Positions 51,401 to 61,676 of a DNA stretch of 62,000 nucleotides are shown here, in pieces (the first letter of the stretch is position 1; every line of letters starts with the position of its first letter). Origin of the DNA: Symsagittifera roscoffensis (Eukaryota; Xenacoelomorpha; Acoela; Convolutidae). Location: contig NW_026971708.1 of NCBI RefSeq assembly GCF_963678635.1, forward strand, positions 1 to 62,000, read 5' to 3'. Under the pieces are notes generated by a model. It made no database searches, was not told the DNA's origin, and saw only the letters and a list, made by a program, of their open reading frames with translations. A program made the position numbers and the translations under genes.

Positions 51401-54400
51401 GTGAAGGTGATCTTCGTATTGTCACCAGGCTACGCTGCGTTGCCTGAACCCCTTCAATTTGTGTACACAATGGTCACGACGATAGCAGAGGGGATATTTA
51501 ACGTGATAATTCCTACCCCAAACAGAGTGGTGGACCCGGACAATTACTATCCGTCCCGATCTGAGCTTCCCGCTGTTTGGGCTGACATTTCGAATGCCAT
51601 ACAGGGGCTCAGAGATTGTAGCACAACGCGGTTGGTGCTAGATGAAGTTCTGGGGTTGGAGCTGTCCAACTTCGCAAGATTACTGAAGCTAAGACCAGGG
51701 GTAGGTGACGATCATCTGTTAGTACAACAGGTGGCTGATGATCTCTGGTTCAGACAGATGGATCATGCAGAGAATGAGCAGGGAAGGATGATCAGAAAGA
51801 ACATGACGTCAGCAGAGGAGGACCTCATGGCAATGGCTTTGCGTACGAAGCCACACAACAACATATGGTTGTATCTGTCACCGAGGCTGTGCACCTTGGG
51901 TGAGGACGCGTTTGAGCATGCGCCGGCAATAATTAAAGAGATACATGCGTATCTGAAGAATCTACTTAATGCCCGGGAGTTGGCTGGAGGCAAGATGTTG
52001 AAACTGATGCAAGACGTAAACACGATGTCGCTGGACAAGTTCCAAGCTGACGTGCTGGCCACAAAGGCACAGTACGAACGATCAGATGCTATCTTGGGTG
52101 GAATGGGAGTGGGATGGACGCCATCTTTCCTATCAACGTGCTATCCGAGGGCATCTAGGAACCTGATCGCGAGTTTCGTCAAAGACATCAGGAAGTTGTC
52201 GATTGGCCTGGTGCTAGCCTTATACGTGACATTTGGTCATGAAAACTTTGTGAAAGGACCGGCAAACCTCTTTACCCAAGCGTTGGCCGATTTGAGATTG
52301 GATGGACTCCTGACTCTGATTGCCATGACCTATGGTCGACTGGGAGACTTGCTTGTGCTATTACGTTACCCTGAACAACTACAGGGACCCAGTCGTGAGT
52401 TCAATGCACAGTTGGAAACCGCCTCGCTCAAGAAGATGAAAGACTGGAGGACTCTCCTACTTCAATTACTCCTGCAACAGAACAGAAGCGTCACAGGAGA
52501 GGACAAAGTGGCGACGAACGCAAGCGAATGTAAGCAGTATTGTGGCATGCCCTTACTAACAGACTTAGCTGTCATGATGCGGATTGATCCGTTGGCTCTG
52601 GTCCACGGACTGAGGGAATTCGTCACAGTGGTGTATGGACCGGTGATGTCTTTTGCGTTCCCGGATGTGCAAGTTAAAGCGTACAGGAATTCAGTGTTGT
52701 ACGTCAACCTGGTCTCAGTAGTGGATTGTTCCGTGCTGAATTGGGTGGAGCAGAGTGAACTGAGAAAGCTGGCTAGCGATGATAGGCTGTTCGGAAGAAT
52801 AGCAGAGCCAGGTTGGGTGTTGATGGACTTCAACAACCACTTCAAATGCCGAATGGGCCGTGAGGATCTGTCCCACATCCAGTTTAACCCAAAACTCTGG
52901 AATTTGAGACCAGTGGTGAAAGATACAGGAGAGGCTGTGGTAGTACCTCAATTGCCGGGAGCCTATGCCCATGCAAAAGAGAATCAACAAACATGGCTTC
53001 CTGGGTCCAGGCCGCTGCCGGACCAATGCCATCGATATCCACCGATAAGGAGGATGTTGTTGGGAGTCACATCTCCCATCATTGCCCCTCTTATCGGAGC
53101 AGCTCGTGACGCGGAGAAGAGAATGCTGAAGTGGAGTGGAGGGATGGAGCCGCGCTTCATCAGCTGGAACGTTGCTGCCGCGCATACGTTCGACTTCTCA
53201 TTTCCCGATGCCTGGAGCAGGAAAAAGATCAAAGCACTACCCTCCAGGAGACCAGAGGTCTCGGCTGAAACGTGGAACGAAGTGTATTCTTCCGCGGATG
53301 ACTTATCGAGACTGAAGTGGTCAGGAGAAGCGAAGGTAGTGATGCAGGAGGTGGCAAGGGAGAGCAGAGGAGGCTCATATATAACGATAGAAGACCTGGC
53401 CCCACATGGCGAGGAGTTGGTAGAGTTCCTGGTCGATGATGAATTGTTTTATCATGCAGGAGACATGGCCGTACCGGCTCGGCCGGATTCGGGCGCAGAC
53501 GCACGACAAGGACCCTCGGGACCTAGGCCGAAACCTGATGCGGACGACGATGAATTGATGGATCAGGACGATAACGATGATGGGACCGGAAGTAAGACGG
53601 AGAAAACGGGAGAGACCGATCTAGGAGCGTTGGAAAGGGACTTGCTAGAGTACCGGTTCAGTGAAGATGACGATGGGGAAGTCGATGGGAGTTTATTGTT
53701 AATGGCACCATCGTCCTTCATGTCTCCTACAAAGGAGGCGTCGGCCGATCTATCCCCGATAGACCCAATAAGCCAGGCTAGAGAGTGCCGAAACAGGGAC
53801 CCGCAGAAACTGCTTTATGAATCACCAAGGAGGAGGAAAATCGAAGAGTCAATGAAGATATTGTTCCTCAGCACATTACCAGAAGAAGAATGGGAACGAT
53901 ATCAAATGGAGTTGGAAGGCAAGACAGGAGCAATCTGGAGCCGAGTAAACTTCATGGAGAAATCTTGGGACGTGATAAGGCGATATGGGACGCAGTCCAT
54001 AATGAAGGTGGGATTGAACCAACCCATCATGCGTGAGGTCCTGGAAAAAATAGTGAGCTCCATGGAGTCGGATGTTCTGACCGAGTCAGTAACAGAAGAC
54101 AGTGCCGATGATCAGCATGTTGCAAAGAAATTACCTGTCAGACGAGCCAGGAAAGGGCTGAAGCGACTAAAAGGGAAGACAGGAAGTCGAGCCATGAACC
54201 CGAGAGTGGTGAAGTCAAGAGCCACAGCAGTGGTGACCTCTTTAACGAGCGCAGGTCGTTCAGGCGAGAGCGGGCAGGGAGATAGTACAACGCTGACAGG
54301 GGGAGAAAAAGAAAATCTGATACCCCCTATGCTCTTGGCAGGTCTGACCGTAACCGCCACAAGGTCGAAGAAGACGGCGCGAACCCTGGCAGACACTAAG

Positions 54401-56623
54401 TTAGAAATGGAAGTAATCAGTCAATGTGGATCTGGAGGACTTGAAGATTACAGGCCCTCGCGAATCAACATGGCCAAGTTGAAACTGGAAGGACAACTCG
54501 ACGTGGTCGAGTACAGTCGAATAACTGTGCCGGAATCGGTCCACATGGGAGATCCGGCAGGGGGTTATGTGGAGATGTTGAAAGCGAGGAACTCCGCGAG
54601 AGGGCACCTGATGGCTTGGAGCGAGAAGAGAGCCATGCAAGAATATTTGAAGGGGCTTACGGAGAACTCTAACTTCAATCGAAAAGAGTATGGTACAGTA
54701 ATGTCATCAGAAGCGAACGAAATTGGATTGGAAAAACTGCTAGAGATTTCTTGGAGGGCGGCCCTCCAGAAATACTTCGATGAGACGATGAATGCACCTG
54801 CGACTGTGGCAGCATACCTGGCTCATCCTTGCGTGAGAACTGATCTGCAAGTACGACTGGCTTGGTGCTTGATGGGCATCAAAAAGGCGGAGTATGAAGC
54901 CAGTAATGACTCGAAATCACGAGAACAGGAGCTAGAGTTAATGGAAGCTCTACGAGCATTGATTTCGAAAGACGATTCAGCGATAGCATGGGCTAAGCGT
55001 AAGGATGCCCTTTGCTTTGTCAGATTCGTGGTGGATCGCATCCCCACTCCTGTGTTGGGAGAATGTATAAAGATCATTCGGCAAAAGGGAGTTGATTGCG
55101 AAAGGAACTTCCTTAGGGCACTCCTAGAGCTACATCAGGACATGCCATTGACCGTGCCAAGCAAGGAGTCGAATGATATGGAAAGCTATCGCAAGTTGGA
55201 AGAAGTGAGAAGATACTCCAACAAAGAATTGAAAGTGAGTCGAGACTTGATTGAAGCGGTCAGAGGACAAAAAGAGTTTGCAACACTAGGGAAACTGAAG
55301 TCGTTCCAATACGTGTCTGGCATACCGGGGATGGCGTATAATCCCTTCGTGAACGAGGAAGCCAGGGAAGCATACTTCGACTACGAGCAAGTCACCGTGC
55401 TCAACTTCTGGGTTGAACGGATTAAGGAAATTGGAATGTTGATGGTGGAACAACCCAAGCTTGGAATTATTTTGGAAGAACGAGTAATCGAACCCTCGAT
55501 TCCCGAGCTAAAAGGGCAAGTGAGTCTTGATTGTGGTTCTTGGGACGGTCCCTTGAAAACTAGTCTAGTAGTGATGTGGGAACTCATGAAGCCTTCCTGG
55601 TGTCCCCATCCAAACGCAGGCTTAATCTGGGACATGACCGCGGATGTCATGTTAGAACGGGATGATGATGCGAGTTTACATGATCTGGCCATGTTACATC
55701 ACCTGCTGGCCATGAGATTGACGAAGAAGAAGAGCAACCCGTCCACGGAGCTGTCCGAGGAAGGTACATCGAGTAATTGGTTGAAGCAAGGCAAATGCTT
55801 GGCTCAACGCAGTGGGATGGAAGGACATGTTTGTAACATGGGACACTGCCTGATTACGCTGAGCGAGCAGCATCGACAACTGGCACGATTGTATGGAAGA
55901 TTAAGCATGTCAGATAAGAGTGCCATGGAATTGGTCGCAGACTGTCATGGGGTGACGGACGTAAACCTGGTCACAGCCTTGGGATTTTGCAGCATGACGA
56001 GTTCGATAGAATCGCTCGAGCGCTTGGAGCGTGCCCATGAGCTAGTGACGTCCCTCAGCGTGGAAATGTTCCCTGGAGCATTACAGACAGAGCAAAAGAT
56101 TGGAGGCTGGCGAGAAGCCCTAGAGAATGAACTGAATCTGAAGGATAGTGAGGCCTATCACAGGCCTACTGGTTCAAAATATATGGTGGGTTCAAGCTCC
56201 GCGCCATACTGTAACAGCAAGTATCCTACGCACATGGTAGTGATGGATGCGAGGACGCAACACGTGTTGGTTGACCAACTTTTCTCTGTGCCAAAGTGCG
56301 TGAGGTTGGCCAGAATGTCAGAAAGGTCATATGACTTGTTGGCAAAGATCTTTCGGGCAGTCCCGAAGAGATCCGAAGGCGAGTTGCAAGACGTTGTGGG
56401 TGAAGAGTTCATGAGACTGAACGAAGGCAACGTGAGTGAGTTCCAGAAGCAGAAAGCGAGTGGAGCGTTACCCACTGAATTCCCCACCATAGAAGAGAAA
56501 GACGATTTACATAGGATTCTGATGGAAGTGGAACCGTTGCTGGGAGCCTCAGGGTATCGGACCCGAAGGAACATAGTGAGAACCCATGGGGAGTATCCTT
56601 GCCACTGCCTGGCGGGAATCTGA
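48473..56623 (+). CDS. E2 ORF3: giant protein with SGNH-like domain, 3' end broken
   Basis: ATG 48473 (MGDTNELMEF) aligns with MADRYW of E1; an upstream in-frame ATG at 48308 adds residues not matched in E1. The frame runs about 2,716 codons. Seen: an N-terminal globular part; coiled coil (about 48930-49130); an SGNH-like domain with GDNL (Asn codon AAT at 49682 where Ser is expected), SFGGAS (block II Gly kept), GTNDVS (49823-49837) and DGVRF (Arg codon CGC at 50120 where His is expected); a second SGNH-like segment with AGSDYLY and VAGSNDHL (51080-51260); an acidic linker near 53480-53690; and a C-terminal region with C-x9-H-x-C-x4-C (about 55795-55849) and PCHCLA. A 25-nt loss relative to E1 ends the frame at 56623. 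With Ser and His gone, esterase activity is unlikely. Confidence 0.85.
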   Translation: MGDTNELMEFLSASLGATLDEIYQRLIDCDFTREDPGLAMFVVALLNALGREGRGNRPTEVVLMLAFGESGTAERGRNRLMRWRRREMSGHDLAREPGLGEQRDHRLGEMPLPVQPAQPLIGAKRQRDGPGPSHSVDSPTAAPPLKRVRVNEIEIQTSETIETLEKKERDQSELCAKLQEYRVIARERDEWKKKFEDLQVAYKEDEIKHLKELYMAKVSQASPEILASMRPSEGSNDTRPRTTAQKLCASRGPEVLDLRASRGPEAPQQTRPAASNQRFTIPDPSDTYLAPQFQESFNQVARAAMDEINRGTERTLARIVPSQRRDHSSDGSERATRTIACSAPGGVFEKSRVVDIRKNLMTRHQFTQVPAEHPRACLNDMSWNPATNDQVIPPGSRHLIIGDNLVRDLNEIFVYGQTTILSFGGASVAQVIKMMEFQGEDHLDTLIIMLGTNDVSRAPVTPENKWEPLLVCLLNELKEKYRPKLVILCTIPPNPLVGTIAADFMNGKVTRWNEMTRSPVRNNPGELRLLDLENMLRMTDHIELTRDGVRFNSQRGRHWINDVFQTQLREVEQESRATGSLARTNLTGGSRIRATVPESLANRLGPLATETVGAVTVAPSSNVRDRLGTAPPPRPQSIGSRLGRSVEQSNRNNSQTASRRNDLPATTNPASTAGPSTSTVPAEGIESSSRLLWNRSDPSHWGQYKTDMSAKLNMNTLTCREDAMRMTGGESPTVSRLYRIPGVDWLLAEQEKFSSSTSLRHADLDGLPHDNTFGPLNTRSLTDVRDRTRERTPPVRKGKFQTENKPNNKHHKMYRQFAKPPGQTPGEYSRDYPRTTTVVGDDKRYGNLKAPIGDGLFAAYDPLDMKAAKYLVVAGSDYLYTPRSLFWPDVIFLTAPKLDWGQAIGMMISVRRVVSMEPQVIVVAGSNDHLQSRGLLSRLTDGSIPSNEVKGEAIMTLLSAMAEVEAAARQRFTMNVVKVIFVLSPGYAALPEPLQFVYTMVTTIAEGIFNVIIPTPNRVVDPDNYYPSRSELPAVWADISNAIQGLRDCSTTRLVLDEVLGLELSNFARLLKLRPGVGDDHLLVQQVADDLWFRQMDHAENEQGRMIRKNMTSAEEDLMAMALRTKPHNNIWLYLSPRLCTLGEDAFEHAPAIIKEIHAYLKNLLNARELAGGKMLKLMQDVNTMSLDKFQADVLATKAQYERSDAILGGMGVGWTPSFLSTCYPRASRNLIASFVKDIRKLSIGLVLALYVTFGHENFVKGPANLFTQALADLRLDGLLTLIAMTYGRLGDLLVLLRYPEQLQGPSREFNAQLETASLKKMKDWRTLLLQLLLQQNRSVTGEDKVATNASECKQYCGMPLLTDLAVMMRIDPLALVHGLREFVTVVYGPVMSFAFPDVQVKAYRNSVLYVNLVSVVDCSVLNWVEQSELRKLASDDRLFGRIAEPGWVLMDFNNHFKCRMGREDLSHIQFNPKLWNLRPVVKDTGEAVVVPQLPGAYAHAKENQQTWLPGSRPLPDQCHRYPPIRRMLLGVTSPIIAPLIGAARDAEKRMLKWSGGMEPRFISWNVAAAHTFDFSFPDAWSRKKIKALPSRRPEVSAETWNEVYSSADDLSRLKWSGEAKVVMQEVARESRGGSYITIEDLAPHGEELVEFLVDDELFYHAGDMAVPARPDSGADARQGPSGPRPKPDADDDELMDQDDNDDGTGSKTEKTGETDLGALERDLLEYRFSEDDDGEVDGSLLLMAPSSFMSPTKEASADLSPIDPISQARECRNRDPQKLLYESPRRRKIEESMKILFLSTLPEEEWERYQMELEGKTGAIWSRVNFMEKSWDVIRRYGTQSIMKVGLNQPIMREVLEKIVSSMESDVLTESVTEDSADDQHVAKKLPVRRARKGLKRLKGKTGSRAMNPRVVKSRATAVVTSLTSAGRSGESGQGDSTTLTGGEKENLIPPMLLAGLTVTATRSKKTARTLADTKLEMEVISQCGSGGLEDYRPSRINMAKLKLEGQLDVVEYSRITVPESVHMGDPAGGYVEMLKARNSARGHLMAWSEKRAMQEYLKGLTENSNFNRKEYGTVMSSEANEIGLEKLLEISWRAALQKYFDETMNAPATVAAYLAHPCVRTDLQVRLAWCLMGIKKAEYEASNDSKSREQELELMEALRALISKDDSAIAWAKRKDALCFVRFVVDRIPTPVLGECIKIIRQKGVDCERNFLRALLELHQDMPLTVPSKESNDMESYRKLEEVRRYSNKELKVSRDLIEAVRGQKEFATLGKLKSFQYVSGIPGMAYNPFVNEEAREAYFDYEQVTVLNFWVERIKEIGMLMVEQPKLGIILEERVIEPSIPELKGQVSLDCGSWDGPLKTSLVVMWELMKPSWCPHPNAGLIWDMTADVMLERDDDASLHDLAMLHHLLAMRLTKKKSNPSTELSEEGTSSNWLKQGKCLAQRSGMEGHVCNMGHCLITLSEQHRQLARLYGRLSMSDKSAMELVADCHGVTDVNLVTALGFCSMTSSIESLERLERAHELVTSLSVEMFPGALQTEQKIGGWREALENELNLKDSEAYHRPTGSKYMVGSSSAPYCNSKYPTHMVVMDARTQHVLVDQLFSVPKCVRLARMSERSYDLLAKIFRAVPKRSEGELQDVVGEEFMRLNEGNVSEFQKQKASGALPTEFPTIEEKDDLHRILMEVEPLLGASGYRTRRNIVRTHGEYPCHCLAGI

Positions 56624-57306
56624 TCCTAGTATGGGACGTGGAGGAGTTGTACTCCACGGGGTTGCCCGATCAGAATCAACCAGTGTCAATCGTGGTGGTT
56701 AGCGCCATGCTAGCAGTGAGATGGTTGGAGGCTAACGCGGACACAAGTGAGCAGGAGACGGCCGTGCCGACTCCTGAACAGCTGAGCAACGTGAAAATGA
56801 GTCGTGAGTTGGATCTTTTCAGAACCACCTGCAAGGTTCTGAGAATACCTAAAGCCATTGAAAGAATATGGGCAAGGCACAGATTGATGCCTTGGTTCCG
56901 TGAAGTGATGACATCTTGGATGTATGAACGCGCGAAGCGTCACATGTCAAGGAACACGGAAGCCTATCAATCTTTCCAGCTAGACATAGGACCAGGAGCC
57001 TATAAGAGAGCTTTCCTGACGCATAGAAACGCGGTCACCACGGCGGTGAAGCGAGTAGCTGGAGCGCCTTGTGTTACTGAAGATGAGAAGAAAGAGGTTT
57101 TAAGAGCTGACCTAGAACGAAACGTGAGCCTATGTCTTCACAACAGCTTTTGCAGGAACCGGGAGCAGAAGGTGAATGTGGACTTGCTACCTTGTTGCAA
57201 ACCGAGGCTGTTGGAACAGGAGGGTTGGGGCACGGCCCGCAACTCTCTGGACATGTTAGAGAATTTCTGGAAGACAGTGACGCTGAACATCAGGATGGAG
57301 AAATGA
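56599..57306 (+). pseudogene. E2 ORF3 C-terminal fragment
   Basis: About 230 codons in another frame, colinear with the last part of E1 ORF3: LILVWDVEEL against LCLIWDVEEI, KRAFLTHRNAVT against KRPLLTHRNAIT, and VSLCLHNSFCRNRE against VSMSLHNSFCLNRE. The break lies at about 56610-56625. The C-terminal tail after KV differs from E1. Confidence 0.85.
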
Positions 57307-58048
57307 TGGAGTGAAGATGACCAAAGAAGAGAAGAGAAGGAGAGAAAACTTGATTGTCTTTGTGTGTAAAAACTTGAACATATCAACCAAGTTTTGATTA
57401 TTGAACTTGTTAAACTTTTTGTTTTGATTTAGTTTGGTCAGACCAAACTTTGAAAATTGTTGCAATTGTTAAAATTGTTGAAATTGTTGATTTTAGTTAC
57501 TACTATCTATGTAAGTATATAAGGAACATAGGTGAGTATATTTACCTATTTATTCACGACTGAAGTTTTTAACCTGTGTAAGACACAAATTCACTGTGTG
57601 GCGACATGGTAAGTTTGAGTAAACTCGCTCGAGAAGGGTGGGTAACTCAATAACTTTCCTAGCCACAAAGTTTCTCAGTTTTAATATTGAAAGGACCGCA
57701 TAAATGACTAATTATACTTGGTGAGTGAAGTTAAGTTAATTTTAACGGGTGCGTGGCCGTGCCACGTCCCACTTTTTAATCAGAAGCGAAAAGACGTTTT
57801 ATGGCAAGATGACGTAAGTAGTCAGAAAAGAAATTTTATCTAGGACACTCCTCATGGTGCAAATTTTGTGAAAATGTTGAAAGGCAGTGAGATGTAGTAC
57901 GATGCCATTTGTGAACACGTAGTGAGTTGAGGTGGAGTAGATAAATTTCATTTTCTTATGCGATTTGTAAGATTTGTTACAGAGAACTGGATACCTACTT
58001 GACGATAACCCGGTGTTGTGCGATCAATAGGGACATTGATGGAGACTT
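57307..58048 (+). other. E2 3' untranslated region
   Basis: No gene seen. Short AATTGTT-rich repeats occur near 57456-57495. Confidence 0.65.
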
Positions 58049-58060
58049 GTCCGGGGAGTA
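58023..58060 (+). promoter_or_regulatory. E2 polypurine tract with upstream hairpin
   Basis: Hairpin ATCAAT-AGGGAC-ATTGAT (58023-58040), then TTGTCCGGGGAGTA ending at 58060, directly before the LTR. Confidence 0.8.
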
Positions 58061-58945
58061 TGTGCCATTCTGCCGGATGACACAGCACAACCTTCCCGCG
58101 ACAGAAAAAAAAGTGACTAAAGGCCTTATGAGCAAAAAAGTGTTGCGACGGAGGGTCAGAATGTTCTGGAATTTTTATTTTTAAAATTTCGATTTGAAGG
58201 AGAACATTTCTGAGAAATAGAGAAAAGACGGCCATTTTGAAAAGAAAAGACGAAAATCAGAACAACGAGAGAAATTGTGAAGAACAGTTGTATCCGAGAC
58301 AGGAAAATTACGGAGCCTCTTATCGTGGCAACAACACACGGTAAGGACCTTAGTGACAGATATTTGTGGAGACGGAGGCTTCAGTGGGGGGAAGAGAAAT
58401 ACCACGGAACCCTCCCGGGACACGAAATATAGGAGATAAGAGTGTTATCTCAAGAAAATCACGGGAGCGGAGGCTTGGTCCCCCAGAGACTGTTATATGT
58501 GAAGGGACTGGGTAAACTAGCTATAACAGTTGCTGTAATGTCCTAGATCTTAATTAAACACCGATATTATTTGATATTTCAGAGCATGAGTAGATAAAAA
58601 AGGAAAGGGTCAATCCATCTCCAATGGATTTAATATAAAACTGTCACACAAAAACATATAAAAATAGGTTGTTCGAGCCGTGTTTTTAATGACAATCATG
58701 TAGTCTGAGGATCCTAGACTCAGCTATGTGGTTGTGTTCGCATGTAAACGAAAGCTGATCAAAAGTCGTTTGACTGATGGCCTAAAAATGGTAACTTTTT
58801 ACTTTGCCCTAGACAGACCAGAAAATCAACTGGCAAGGTCGAGACGGTGAAAAACGAGTAGAGTTAAGGTAACTGACGCCTGCCAGTCGTTAATAGGTAC
58901 TTTTTCTACGCTCCGTCGCTGTGTGATATTTGGGCGAATGTTACA
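58061..58945 (+). repeat. E2 3' LTR
   Basis: 885 bp, TGTGCCATTC...TGTTACA, with about 30 differences from the 5' LTR by eye. TATAAAAA at 58657. Confidence 0.95.
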
Positions 58946-59581
58946 TGGATATGTAACCCCAATTGTGTCATATGGCTCACCCATATCGAAAGCAAGTAAG
59001 TGTGAATTAAAAATTATTGAAGATGTCCAAAGAAAAGCTACACGTTGGATACTGTCATGTAACAACATCAACTATAAAGACAGACTGATTAGATTAAACC
59101 TGCTTCCACTGTCTCTCTACCACGAAATGCACGACATTCTCTCGCTTCATAAAATAATAAACGACCAATACAACTTCCATTGGAGACAATTTGTTCAGTT
59201 CAAAGAATCTACAGCCCCAACAAGAAGATCAACGAAAAATAACTTAGCGCATAAACATTATCATTACGAAAAATCGAAAAGCAATTTCTGGCACAGAACA
59301 CCTATACTAGCAAAAAAAGTTTTACAGACTCAGGAAGAAGAAGACCTGTTTGCGATGAAATACGAAAGACTCAAATCAAGCCTCAAAAACGTTTTCTGGA
59401 TATATTTCATCAGTAAATATGAGGAAAGTGTCCCATGCACGTGGAGAATAAACTGCTGCAATAGCTGTGTAAACTCAAAGAAACTATAAAACTCAGTTTA
59501 AAACTCCCAACGCGGGGCATTTTAGCCCCATGGCTTTATGTCTAAATCCTTGTTTATTATTATTATTATTAATATTATTAT
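58946..59581 (+). mobile_element. LINE fragment: RT C-terminal end and 3' tail
   Basis: Starts at the E2 LTR edge inside a reverse-transcriptase reading frame: GYVTPIVSYGSPIS is the thumb-side motif of non-LTR RTs (compare RPILEYGSPVW), then RKATRWILSC and NYKDRLIRLNLLPLSLYHEM, a usual C-terminal region in CR1/Jockey/RTE-like elements. The frame, which by chance stays open back into the LTR to 58923, stops at 59487-59489. A GC-poor 3' UTR and a TTA/ATT simple repeat (59552-59581), typical of LINE 3' ends, follow. The 5' part of the LINE is absent from the window. Confidence 0.8.
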
Positions 59582-61676
59582 GAATTAACATTACGACGAT
59601 GCATTTAATGCTGATTTAGGACTTCATTGCTGATATATATGCATTTTTATATCGCTGGTATGGCCCTATCCAGCTTGTGCACTTACCGTAACTAAACGGA
59701 AGGGCCCCTTTTGTAATTTAAATTTTTAAAATTTTTTTTACATCACTGATTAATTCAATCGCTTAAATTAATTATGCAGTGTCCCCATACAAAAAGCGCG
59801 AATCAATATTTCTACGGTGTTTTGTCTTATTTGCGATGCCCATTTTCAATGTTTTTTTTTTTTGAAAAATTGTAGTTGCAACTTCATCATGAGGGCTGTC
59901 ATAGTTCTACAGGGGTTGAAAAATTGGCCTCATAATATTAAAAATGATAAAATTTTAGTAAAAAATTTCATAAGAAAACAAAACATTTTTTACAAACCTT
60001 GAAATTATAAAACCTATCGCGCAGTGCAGTCAGTAATTTCTTATAAGTTTTGAAAATTGCCGCCGAATTTTATTGCTCAAAAGTTTTTAGTTAACTAAAA
60101 CTGAGGATTGATATTTGAATTTTTAAAAAGTTTCGGAAAGATTAAGTCGAAAAAATTACTCTTAAAATTAGATTTTTTGGCCCCAGGATGAGATGACGCC
60201 TAAAAAGTTCAAACCATTGTCAATTTATCCTCCAAATTTAATTGCTGAAATCCTAGTTTTTGAGACATGTCGCTATTATGTTTTGATTGATATTTTTTCA
60301 AGTTTTTTCGAAAGATGTGCTTTCAAAAAAATTGATTTCTTTCATGCTAAAATGTAAAATTTGACAAAACTTTTTCATGCATGTGGGCTACCTAGTTCAA
60401 CAATGATCTTTCAGAGGTTTTCTTTGCTGGCTGATTTTTTTCCTTGAATCAGATAATGCTTCTATCTATTCATTCATACCTTATTTCACTTGGCACATCC
60501 TAAAGTTCCAATACCTGATATCGTTTAAAACGCTTGCTTAACTCAAACTTTTATAAAAAAGATAACACGAGTTTTTGTTTAAATTTTCAATCCATGCCAA
60601 CTATTGATTGCAAGTTTTCAAGTTCAACATCAGTTTCTATATACATCTGTTCGCGTGCGAGTTTTTAGTTCTACGGGATTTTCCCTTATTTGCAATGCCA
60701 GTTTTGTTTCAGTGTTTGTTTTCTAATATTTAAATTAGCAACCCTTTAATGAGATGCTGTCAAAGTTCTACAGTGATTGCAAACTTGTCCACATATTGTT
60801 AATTCTCATACATTTTTAGTTTGTATTCAAAAACCTTTATAAACTTCGAAACTTTCAAATAAAGTTCGAAACCTCATGGTTTCAAAAACTGTTCCTTAAA
60901 TTGAATGCTCAAAATTCAACTTCGAATGCAACTACAACTTCGAAACCTCATGGTTTCAAAAACTGTTCCTTAAATTGAATGCTCAAAATTCAGTTTTTCT
61001 CTTACTAAATGTAAAATTTGAAAGTTATCTTTTTTGCGTTTTTGTTTATATTCTCTCTCACTGGAAAGTAAATTTTATTGCCTTCCTCTTATGCAATTGG
61101 GCTTGTTAATTCAACTAAGAGTACCTACCTATTGAGCTTTCAGAGGCTCGTTTTACTTCATTGAATCAGTTAAGGTATCTAACTATCTATCCATCCATAC
61201 ATTTGTTCACTTGACACCTGTTAAAATTCCAATTTGTGATAGCGTTCAAAATTTTTGCTGAGTCAACGTATAATACAAAAAAATCATAATACGAGTGTAC
61301 AAATAATGTTTTTATCCATGCAAACTATTGATTGCAAGTCTCCAAAATCTTTATGCAGTTTCACCATGCGTTTGTTCGAGCGCTAGTCTACAGCTACACG
61401 GGATTTTCTCTTGTTTGCAATGCCAATTTTGTTTGAAGTGTTTCTTTTTCAAAAAATGAATTTAGCAACCTTAAATTGAGGTGCTGCCAAAGTTCCGCAG
61501 TGGTTAAGAACTTGGCATCACAATAATAATACTCTTATACCTTGAGTTATTGTGGTATGTTGATTTTGTCAATTTTTTCAAAAAACAGATTCAAAAACTT
61601 CTGCAAACTTTGGAATTGTCTAGTTTTTCGTGGGTTGCTGTCAGTATAATCTCATGGGCTTCAAAATTGACTTCTC
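59582..61676. repeat. AT-rich diverged tandem repeat, units of about 0.7-0.9 kb
   Basis: Three diverged copies of one unit are visible. Anchors are TTTGCGATGCCCATTTTCA (about 59831), TTTGCAATGCCAGTTTTGT (60691) and TTTGCAATGCCAATTTTGT (61413), each followed by a GAGG/GAGATGCTGTCAAAGTTCTACAG-like line. Other shared anchors are GATTGCAAGT with GGGATTTTC, and TCAGAGG...TTGAATCAG. No coding capacity. Confidence 0.65.
60865..60992. repeat. 54-bp local duplication
   Basis: 60865-60918 and 60939-60992 are identical by eye, with a 74-bp period, inside the larger tandem repeat. Confidence 0.85.

Larger units (their letters stand above)
34723..58945 (+). mobile_element. E2: giant Ty3/Gypsy-type LTR retrotransposon
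   Basis: Complete between TG...CA LTRs of 884 and 885 bp. Same gene order as E1, with clear protein similarity throughout but different LTRs and leader. About 24.2 kb. Gag and Pol form one uninterrupted frame of 2,639 codons, stopped by TAA in the integrase tail. A frame change precedes the macro-like module, and a 25-nt loss breaks ORF3 near its end. The LTRs differ by roughly 3-4 percent by eye. Left flank (E1 LTR) and right flank (LINE) share no target-site duplication. Confidence 0.95.

Noticed and set aside
58923-58945. LINE coding frame extending into the E2 LTR
   Set aside because: The frame happens to stay open across the junction; these bases match the 5' LTR and belong to E2.
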